This document shows, in pieces, positions 55,895-64,000 of a stretch of DNA of 64,000 nucleotides. Position numbers and translations under genes: made by a program. Below the pieces are notes generated by a model, which had not been told where the DNA came from, searched no databases, and was given only the letters and a program-made list of their open reading frames with translations. Location of the stretch: contig CM056998.1 in the NCBI GenBank assembly GCA_029891345.1, forward strand, positions 172,694,332 through 172,758,331, given 5' to 3'. Numbering within the stretch: position 1 is the stretch's first letter; each line of letters starts with the position of its first letter. The DNA comes from Dryococelus australis (taxonomy: Eukaryota; Arthropoda; Insecta; Phasmatodea; Phasmatidae).

Positions 55895-56317
55895 TATAGG
55901 CTGTTCGCGATAAAATGAGCACTTTTGAAAGACCTGCTTAAGATATACTTGTTTACGCGTTGTGTGTTCTTCCGCCTTATGTAATATTAACATGACCCTC
56001 ATCACATAAATCATGCGTCGGTCAAGTGAAACTGTGAAATTATTAGAATAGTAAATATTGTAGAAATCTGCTCACTTCTAAACTTCGACGCATTAAATAA
56101 TACACAAAGGAGAGAAATAAATTAAGTTATCACAAAAGGTTACTTAGCACTGTTTGTTCGACGTTAATTTATGGAATTACTTTACCTCCGTCGGTACCAA
56201 CTTCACTGGACACACACGTCATTTATTGCGCCAGTGAACATATACATGCATGCAAGGGCAGTGACTTTTTCCCGAGGTCGATTTCAAAAGTGCTCACTTT
56301 ATCGTGAACGGCCTTTA
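55895..56317 (-). mobile_element. MITE family A, complete reversed copy
   Basis: Left tip TATAGGCTGTTCGCGATAAA, right tip reversed TAAAGGCCGTTCACGATAAA; interior in reverse order ('gaaagacctgcttaagatat', 'aatcatgcgtcggtcaagtg', 'accaacttcactggacacac'). About 423 bases, TA at both ends, non-coding. Confidence 0.85.
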
Positions 56318-57149
56318 GCTCCCTAGTCCCGGGAGTCTGTACGGTAATAGGCTGAGAACACAGAGCAAACAAAGAGTTGCTACGGTCGTGTTCATGCTTC
56401 GTCCAGATGTCGGACTATGCCCATGATCTTCTCAGCTTGTCTTTACGGGACTGGAAGTGAGCAACATCGCTTCTTCTCGAGGCAGAGGTTACATTTCTTT
56501 TTGCGGTACTGATATGAAACCGACTGCCTCACAGCAAAAAAAAAATATATATCTTGTTTACTTCCTAGAATGCAATGGAAGCTCTTACCATAAAACGTAT
56601 TTAAAAAGCCCTGAGTTAGTGCATGGCGTTTATTGCAAGGGGCCGTCTTTACACTGTGGCGATGCCGAGTAATGTTGCACAGAGGTATTGTTTTGCTTAC
56701 AGTAGTAGAGTTGACTGAGACCTTGTGTTGTTTCACGTAGTACACGGGTAAATCATTGCTTCATGCGTGTATGCAAGCTTAATGGTTGTGAGAGCTGAGG
56801 TCCATCTTTCCTGACGCCGTATAACTTCGGAGGCCATGCGTTTCCTAGTCGAAAGTTGTTAAGTTTGCCGGTAACCTTTCAAAACACGTTGTATAATTTG
56901 TATGCAAATAATACCACATATTAGGCTGCAAATATATGAATGTTGATCGTCGCTACTAGACGAATTTGGCACCTTCCCTGCGCATTTGACTTTCTTCCTG
57001 AGCAGAAGTAGAAACGCTAGAGTGGGCGTATGGGAATGGGAAATTTATTTACCATCGTATACACTGATATGACGTATCTGAGAATACTTTCTTTGAGTTT
57101 GCGCATATCTTGAATAATTTATAAGGAACCTATCACTGTTAGCGCCACA
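56318..57149. other. Non-coding, no feature seen
   Basis: Mixed composition. Short frames on both strands around 56443-56745 have no recognised product. Confidence 0.4.
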
Positions 57150-57450
57150 ACCACTGGTGAGAGAATTCACGATGAGCGGGGTTCAGCGGCGCGGGGAGGT
57201 AGCTGTGGAGAGGTAGCTGAGCGCGCAGCCTGCCGCAGCTTAGTTGCCGTGCTAAAAACACTAGTCTCAGAGTGATGAGCTGCACCTTTGCCGGCGCGCG
57301 CCGAATATTTTTGAAACGATCTGTATTCAGCCGGTCAGTCAGTAATATCAGCTGGCGCCAGCTGGACCGTGCCGACGGACCAAGCGCAGGCGTCCCGGGA
57401 GGAAAGCCGGGAACTCACTTTAGATTCGATTTTGAATGCGTGTTTGTATT
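57150..57450 (+). promoter_or_regulatory. CpG-rich block with initiator-like sites, candidate promoter
   Basis: GC- and CpG-rich (for example 'gcggcgcggggaggtagct', 'gccggcgcgcgccg') with GGTCAGTCAGTAA (about 57334), containing two overlapping TCAGT initiator words. Downstream, GCTGGCGCCAGCTGG (about 57352) is a strong palindrome. A 75-codon frame from 57272 begins with ATG but its product is not recognised. No TATA box upstream. A candidate core promoter with 5' leader. Confidence 0.35.
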
Positions 57451-57625
57451 TCTTTTAAAAGCTAACGTAGTCCGCAGTATTCACGAAGGTCCAAGTTAAA
57501 ACTTTAAAAAGTCGAAGAATTTCAGAATTTTCAGTGGAAGTCCTACACCACATTTTTCTTGGTTATTTGGGTATTGTGTCCCAGATATTTGCTTTCTTGA
57601 TTTGTATTGCTGTAGTATACACATG

Positions 57626-57820
57626 TAAAGGCTGTTCACGGTAAATTAAACACTTTTGAAATCAACCTTAGAAAAAAGCCACCGGCCCTGCCTGCACATA
57701 CTTTAACGGGCGCACTGAGTGACTTGCGCCGAGTACAGTTGGTAATGATGGACGGAAAATAGTTACACTTATTAACGTCGAATAAAAAGTTTTAGGTAAC
57801 TATTTGTGATTACTTAAAAC
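57626..57820 (+). mobile_element. MITE family A, 5' half
   Basis: Left tip TAAAGGCTGTTCACGGTAAA followed by 'aacgggcgcactgagtgact', 'agtacagttggtaatgatgg' and 'aggtaactatttgtgattac', then homology stops. The right half is missing. Confidence 0.75.
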
Positions 57821-58430
57821 GACAAAACTTGAATGCATTCAGACCAGGTACGCACGAACATTTGGCACTGGAAGGTTAAATTTGACCAGTACCATAGGCT
57901 AGGGGGCTTATTGCCCAATAGTCTTCCTTGTTGGTAGCTGATTTGTAGACTGCTCAATTTTACGAGTAGTTCTTATTACTTTCGCCAAATATAAAGCTCG
58001 CAACTTAGTGGTAGTGTTAATGAAAAAAAGAAATTTGTCAGTGTAATTGCAGCATTAATTATATAACTTCTTATTCGGAACAGCTGTAACCATAAATTAA
58101 AACAAGTCTCACAGTGTTAAACCAATGCGCGAGTGTGTGCTCCTTTCTTAATAATTATTGTACTGCATTTGATGAGATACTCCATGGCGTTCCGAGCTTA
58201 CAATCTATCCGGAGAAATGTTTTGGCGGAATCACGTGCACCCCATATGGCTTCACACTGCAGCGTCAACCACAATAATCAAATAACCATTCGAGCGAATA
58301 GACGAATTTTGAATCCAGCCTACCGGTTATTAAATCTGAAACATTTCCCAATTATTACGTGGGCCTGCGTACCTTTCCACTTTCGGCTGTTCATCATGCT
58401 CTAAGTTAGTGTAATCATATTCGATTATCT
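57821..58430. other. Non-coding, no feature seen
   Basis: A 96-codon plus frame at 58114-58404 opens with GTG and has no recognised homology. Otherwise AT-rich. Confidence 0.4.
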
Positions 58431-58434
58431 CTAT

Positions 58435-58900
58435 TGAAGTGTTCGTTATTGGCTCAGATTCCTGTATGCCAATTGGTACGTGCGACCGCTTCGCTTACGT
58501 ACTCCTCCCCTACCCCTTCGGGTGGGCCTATCATAGCTCTCCCCAGGATGACATCACAGGTACCGTGAGGAGTCGAGGTGGAGCCACTACTACAAGGCGC
58601 GATAACGCAAGCGGTATTGACGTCGCTCCCATCTCTGGAAGAATAAATGACTGGGGAGCCATTGTGCGCATTTTCTGGGCCATCGCCTCTCACGACAAGC
58701 GCGAAGATCCTTCTGGGACAGGTCACTTCAGCTATATAAGCCGCAGGGCGCATCTGCGCCAGCAGCCTCGAGTGGCCTTTAGTACAAGATGCGCAGTGCG
58801 ACAAAAAGAGAGACGATGGGAAACGACGCAGTGACAAGCGAGTGCAGTGTGCTACCGTCGGGTAACTATTGTGCGAGACCGAAATATAAAAGTGTTTCTG
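58435..58900 (+). promoter_or_regulatory. GC-rich block with TATA box, candidate Pol II promoter
   Basis: A GC-richer block with a clear TATA box, CTATATAAG at 58732-58740, preceded by GACATCACAGG (58548) and a CRE-like half site (GACGTCG, 58619). About 25-35 bases downstream of the TATA box lies 'cgccagcagcctcga', a possible start region, although without the TCAGT initiator. The frames at 58439-58834 (both strands) are unrecognised. It could be the promoter of a host gene or the end repeat of an unidentified element; no coding region follows. Confidence 0.4.
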
Positions 58901-61900
58901 GTTGTGTGAGTGGTGAATATTTAGAATGATATTATTTTATAACAGTGGACATTCTGATTGTATTTATGTAACTAAGTAAAGACTAAGTGACTGTACAGGT
59001 ATTAACAAGTTGGAGACCAAGACATTGCAATCAACGGCTCGCAGGCATTTCTCAGCAATTCGAAGAAAGTTGAATGAATGTTACCAAGCAGAAAAATTAT
59101 TGAAAGCAATAAACACTAACAGGACGAGGTAGATACCACTTGAGACACTGTATCAACTACGGTTGGAGAAAACACTACATATAAAGGCACGAATAATAAT
59201 TTTTTAAAGACAATATTATCCCTAACATATTTAATACAAATTTGTAGGTTTTTTTTTTTACAGGGACTTTATTTCAATTCCAGAATTATCACAACACAAT
59301 TGTGACATCAATATCACCGCATTAAACTCGATCTTGTTCCATCATTTTATATACATATGAAACCGAAATATCGAATATTTTTTAATAAAGTATTGTGTCT
59401 CTTTTTTCAGCTGGCAGTCCGAAGAAAGACTTTGCAGCCCGCACTCAAAGAAAATAGTGACGGAAAGTTGAATCTCTGCATGTGGTAAACTACTGGGATG
59501 TGTTGGTCTATACAAAATAGAAGAGTCTCCTCTCCGAAGGACATTTAAAGGAGGCCAATTTGATGAGTGAGACGACTTACACTTCACCAACGCGACCAGT
59601 GTACTGTTTGTACACTCGAATGACAGCAATGCATAAGCGTTGTAGTTTAAATAGTGTTTTAAATGTTACATGAAATATATATAGTAATTCGTTTACATGT
59701 AATAAAATTTATATGTATTATTTAAGTGGGAATTTTCTTTGGTGTAGCCAGAGTTCAGGAAATGAGGACACGGGCATTAAAAAATATGCCAAGGTTATTT
59801 CAGTGAGACGTTAGTAATTTAACACATTTATGTCGGATGCATGTAATATACCTACCTCGTCCGTAACATTGAATATTAATCAATTCATATTGTTTTAATT
59901 AGCGTATCTTATTAATGGCTTCATTTAAATGAAAAACACTACTCAAATGTATATTTCTGAAGAAGGTTTATTTTATTCAAAGAAACAGAAAGTCATTAAA
60001 AAGTGTCTTAAATAATATTGGTTTAGAAAAATTAATACGCATTAAAATGCCACGTTATTTCAGCTGAATGTAGCTTTAAAATCTTGCTCTTATATTATTT
60101 TAAGTACTGTATTTTAAAAAAAATCTTCAACAGATATGGAAGCGTCGCCGGAGCCTTCTTGTTTACACCGATGATTTTTTTCTGTATACCCATTCCCATG
60201 CATTTTAACGCTATTCTAACCCAGGCAGACAGGCAAATATGACTTTAAAAAAACCGTATGCGCAAAGCTAACAGTATGTACTTATATGTTAAGACATCTT
60301 CTATGAGACACACAGCTTCAGTTTTGAACTCAGATAAATAACCATAAGTGGAAAGCAACTATGTCGACATTTTGTGTACGTTTCCCAGTCTCCTGGCCCG
60401 CTGTACGTCGCCATTACACGAGAGTACTTCAATGGGAGCATACAAGTCAGTGTATTCGTAAAAAGATACGCCATGTGAAAAAATGGCCAATTATAACATC
60501 GGGGTTTGGTAGAAAAGCGAAAACTGAGAAGAAAATATTATGGGTCACATTTTATTATGACCAACCATTTGGTCGCAGCGACTCCAGGAGTATGGTATAT
60601 TTCATGTATATTTGAGGGATTACAAAATTGTATTGCAACGAAACTACTTAACGTACAATCAATGAATACAGTGCAGAATGAACGTGGAACTCAAGACAGT
60701 TTTTTTTTTGTGACGCCTACAAATGTTCAATGGGTGCACCACGGGTGACACGGCATAGGCCTACATCCACACACACGCGAACTGAATTGTCGCTGGGTGC
60801 GTCCTTGCCGTGGTTTTTAAGAAATTCACGTCTCACACTGATCATTCAATTCTTGTTGTGAAATTCCAAAATACAGAACGATTTCACAATACGTGAAGCA
60901 GCCATCTAATACCAGCTGAACAACACACGGGCGTCATTGTGAGCGACGCCTAGCGGCAGGATTTTGAACCCGTGGCGTTTCGCAACATACACACACACAC
61001 GCACACAAACAGTTTGCGTTCATCGTTCATTGTGCACTGCTTCATCAACGTACGTCACATTGTTTAGATGCAATACATATCTGTAACCCCTCAAACCTCT
61101 GTGAAATACGGCGCCTAGTATAATCATGTATCATCGCGACAGCTACACAGTCGACGCAGTAGATTATAATACATTCGCTTTGAAACCTTGCTAAAGTTCT
61201 ATTTTCATCATATTCCTCCGCTTCGGACAAACTAAGCTTAACTAATTCTAGAAAATTACACGGAAGAACAACGCACTGAATTTGTGCGCATTAATTTGTA
61301 ATAATATTTCGCATGAGAACTATTTCTCACTAGGCGCTAGGAATACAGATTTGTTCTCACTGTTTTATCCACCTTTTTTTAAAAATGAAATATTGTAATT
61401 TATAAATAAAATATAAGTAAAACCTCATTTTAACTCCAAATAAGATACTTATCTGTTAACAGAGGTATAAAACGCTTGTGATACATGCAGGCATGTTTAG
61501 GAAATAACCAAACACGTCAAACAGGGGGTGATTTTCTAAAGATTGATTAAAAAAGTGTGAAGAAACCGCTAATCTACTGTATCCGTTGTAAAGTTTCACA
61601 CGTGACACATTATGTGATGGCAGTACAAGTTTATACACACACCACTAGACAGTACAATCATAAGAGCCGAACTAGCGGTCCACGATAGCAGTCCACAGCA
61701 CTTTGTTAGACGGGCAGGATGGACATGATATGTACAAAGTGTCCACCGTACATTCCCTAGCATGGGGGCCACATGCCACATAATATTATGTTGCACATTA
61801 TTCAACAAGGGTTATTCAATTATGTGGTTAAACAGCTTCTGTGTCTAGTCAGCGTGCTGCCCCCACGGAATCGTGCGCTAGATTCGTTGGCCATAATAAA

Positions 61901-62472
61901 AACTTTGATTCATATATTCCTTTTTTACAGTTTTCAATTCTCTGCGCAAACTTGATGTTACAATCTGCCATTATTTCACACTCTGCAGGCATTTAGGGGC
62001 CTGGTAATCATTCAAGAGTTGACTCCAAAAGAGTTTAATTAGCCACGAGCTGACTGTAGTCAAATTTCTGATTTTTGTTTCCGCACGTCACCGCTTTTCC
62101 GAAATCTGTCGTCTAAGACTTGCAAGCAAGAGGGTTATTCTGAGAAATAGTATATTTCGTCGTTATATGAAATATGACCGAATACAATAAAAAAGTATGT
62201 GAAATTAGTGGACAACGTGGATGATATTTTATCGAATTCTCTTTAACTCGTGCGATCTCTATCAGCAGGAATCTCACCCTGACACTTCCGCTTTGACCTG
62301 TAAAGTTCAATAAATTACAGGCGTACTGTATACGTTTATGGGTAGTGTTTTATTCATTAACGTCCAGGAATATTGGCAAAGTGGTTGTGGGCTGAGTCAA
62401 CTAAATGTCATTTCTCATTAATTATTAAGTATCGTGGCGACCACGTTGGGCATTCGTGAACGTGGTCTTAAT
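58901..62472. other. Long non-coding stretch
   Basis: About 3.5 kb, mostly AT-rich. Short frames (59342-59629 minus, 60361-60615 plus, 61596-61808 minus) are not recognised. A CA run lies near 60990-61007. 61186-61215 ('ctttgaaaccttgctaaagt' and on) may be a worn tip of a family A MITE. Nothing else is supportable. Confidence 0.4.
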
Positions 62473-63120
62473 CTACATACTTATCCCGCGAGCCGGGGCT
62501 CTACGTGTTTGCCAGGCATAGGCTGTGCCAAGTCCAACTCCGTTTCTATTAGTCTACATACTTATCCCGCGGGCCGGGGCTCTACGTGTTTGCCAGGCAT
62601 AGGCTGTGCCAAGTCCAACTCCGTTTCTATTAGTCTACATACTTATCCCGCGAGCCGGGGCTCTACGTGTTTGCCAGGCATAGGCTGTGCCAAGTCCAAC
62701 TCCGTTTCTATTAGTCTACATACTTATCCCGCGGGCCGGGGCTCTACGTGTTTCCCAGGCATAGGCTGTGCCAAGTCCAACTCCGTTTCTATTAGTCTAC
62801 ATACTTATCCCGCGAGCCGGGGCTCTACGTGTTTGCCAGGCATAGGCTGTGCCAAGTCCAACTCCGTTTCTATTAGTCTACATACTTATCCCGCGAGCCG
62901 GGGCTCTACGTGTTTGCCAGGCATAGGCTGTGCCAAGTCCAACTCCGTTTCTATTAGTCTACATACTTATCCCGCGAGCCGGGGCTCTACGTGTTTGCCA
63001 GGCATAGGCTGTGCCAAGTCCAACTCCGTTTCTATTAGTCTACATACTTATCCCGCGAGCCGGGGCTCTACGTGTTTGCCAGGCATAGGCTGTGCCAAGT
63101 CCAACTCCGTTTCTATTAGT
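62473..63120 (+). repeat. Minisatellite, 8 x 81 bp
   Basis: Eight exact-length units start every 81 bases from 62473. Each opens CTACATACTTATCCCGCG, contains the short hairpin GAGCC-GG-GGCTC, then GGCATAGGCTGTGCCAAG, and ends TTTCTATTAGT. Units 2 and 4 have GCGGGCC where the others have GCGAGCC, and unit 4 also has TTTCCC for TTTGCC. A 253-codon frame stays open because 81 is a multiple of three, but it begins at GTG and has no ATG in its repeat, so I read the array as non-coding. Confidence 0.95.
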
Positions 63121-63411
63121 CGATTTAGAAAGCTATTTTTTTCTGAAATCAATGTACCTAGAAGTAAAACATATGCGTCGTTGACCTTACGCTAACTATG
63201 CTAAATATACTTGTTATACGGATATTCTAATAAAAACTTTTCATTGACTTTAATTTTTTTGTTAATGGTGAAACTATTTGTTGGTTAGTAAGAACCGTAT
63301 ACAATCCTCACTCATATTAAATCAACAACTTAAAAAAAAACAAATTCATAGAGAAATTGTACGGAAGAGTCACGTATTTGTTCGACTTTTCCAATATAAT
63401 AAGATAATGTT
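63121..63411. other. Spacer between minisatellite and tRNA gene
   Basis: AT-rich. The A run at 63331-63340 is a T run on the minus strand about 75 bases past the tRNA 3' end and could be a distal Pol III terminator; no closer run of four Ts follows the tRNA. Confidence 0.4.
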
Positions 63412-63483
63412 TGCGTCGGCCGGGAATCGAACCCGGATCAACTGCTTGGAAGGCAACTATGCTAACCATTACACCACCGACGC
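63412..63483 (-). tRNA. tRNA-Gly(UCC)
   Basis: A complete 72-base tRNA on the minus strand. The acceptor stem GCGTCGG pairs with CCGACGC followed by the discriminator A. The A-box region is TGGTGTAATGGTTAGCAT. The anticodon stem GTTGC/GCAGT holds the loop CTTCCAA with anticodon TCC (63448-63450 on the plus strand as GGA). The T arm CCGGG-TTCGATT-CCCGG contains the B-box GGTTCGATTCC. It closely resembles animal tRNA-Gly(UCC), has no intron and no mismatch in the acceptor or T stem. It supplies the decoder for GGA/GGG codons. It looks functional. No CCA is encoded, as normal for eukaryotes. Confidence 0.96.
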
Positions 63484-64000
63484 TCACGTCAAAATGGCGC
63501 TGAGAAGATGTTTTACTAGTGAATTTTCCCCCCACTCCTCCTCATCCTCTTTCTACTGCGTCCTAAAACCAACAAACCGGTCTGCTGATGACGTCAGGCA
63601 GTTTTCTCGCTAGCAGACAGAGCAGCAAACACGTTGGCTCAAATTCTGCGTGAGAGAGAATACAATGATACATTGACGATAGCCGTGTCTGCAACACTGA
63701 CAACGCATATCTCTGACATTAGGCTGGACGAACAATTTAGCCCGAAAGCCGATGCATTTTTTTTTCCAAGGGGTCTCTGTCAAATTCTTCTTCTTCTTCC
63801 ATTATAGTGTTCTAGAAACCACGAACCAATTTCAATGTTTCGCCTTTTGTTGTTCCTTCTTCTTTCATCTTCTCACTATGCATCTTTTTTCTTCTCCTCG
63901 GACCATTTCGAGCCTGTTTCCTTTTCCTTCCTGCCTTGGAATCCGTCCATTTCAAACACTTTTTTCTTAAAAATTCCTCTCTGTGTTGCTTCTTCTTCAC
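63484..64000. other. Non-coding; pyrimidine-rich tract at window end
   Basis: After a mixed stretch, 63755-64000 on the plus strand is C/T-rich with many TTCTTC and TTTCTT words. The minus-strand Lys/Arg/Glu-rich open frame there is composition-driven. No gene seen. Confidence 0.5.

Noticed and set aside
58439-58837. 131- and 127-codon antisense frames as genes
   Set aside because: They overlap almost completely on opposite strands in a GC-rich, TATA-containing block; neither shows a known motif.
62473-63120. CRISPR-like array (regular 81-bp periodicity with a palindromic core)
   Set aside because: Whole units are repeated with no variable spacers, and the context is animal nuclear DNA.
62434-63195. 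253-codon open frame with eight 27-residue Cys-containing repeats, looking like a secreted repeat protein
   Set aside because: It opens with GTG, the 81-bp repeat contains no in-frame ATG, and openness follows from a repeat length divisible by three. No signal peptide or exon context is visible.
63812-64000. Lys/Arg/Glu-rich minus-strand frame at the window end
   Set aside because: Translation of a pyrimidine-rich tract; composition-driven with no motif.

Overview
The window looks like gene-poor, repeat-rich, AT-rich nuclear DNA of an arthropod, most likely an insect. The reasons are a standard eukaryotic tRNA-Gly gene, tRNA-derived SINEs, MITEs with TA target duplications, two Maverick/Polinton fossils of the type common in insect genomes, and a transposase-like relic (YSD..GQ / GHTQNEGD family) frequent in insects. 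I found no convincing host protein-coding gene. The only host gene I can support firmly is tRNA-Gly(UCC) near the right end, on the minus strand. Apart from one 271-codon frame in a fossil integrase and frames running through tandem repeats (which lack an ATG start), long open frames are absent.

Layout. 0.4-2.4 kb, 4.0-4.2 kb, 10.1-11.6 kb, 28.9-29.3 kb and 31.5-31.8 kb carry an old dispersed/satellite-like repeat (about 270-300 bp period, 'TATCTCGGGAACAATC..CCGATTTCCACCAAATT' core). A GC-rich segment interrupts it at 2.4-4.0 kb and a young 4 x 135 bp array sits inside it at 10.4 kb. 5-10 kb holds MITEs, a CpG-rich block and two SINEs. 11.6-20 kb is mostly featureless except a fold-back element with TTAA ends at 16.2-17.1 kb. 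20.2-21.0 kb holds more MITEs.

22.4-26.3 kb is Polinton fossil 1 (PLA2 protein, zinc finger, packaging ATPase, two accessory proteins, chromodomain integrase). 26.5-32 kb has small tandem arrays, a GC-rich block and a motif cluster. 32.5-33.6 kb is a decayed transposase-like gene. 36.9-46.3 kb is Polinton fossil 2 and its zinc-finger/pre-polymerase end (integrase, accessory proteins and ATPase leftward; PLA2, protease, minor and major capsid proteins rightward). The two Polintons keep the same ATPase-to-integrase gene order but point toward each other.

46.3-62.4 kb contains SINE fragments, several GC-rich blocks that could be promoters or conserved regulatory DNA (50.0, 54.7, 57.2 and 58.5 kb) and a Russian-doll stack of four MITE copies at 53.1-54.6 kb. 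62.47-63.12 kb is an 8 x 81 bp minisatellite, followed by the tRNA-Gly gene at 63.41 kb.

The genes do not form a host pathway. Functionally coherent content is limited to the two Polinton fossils, where capsid, maturation protease, packaging ATPase and integrase once made a self-synthesising element.
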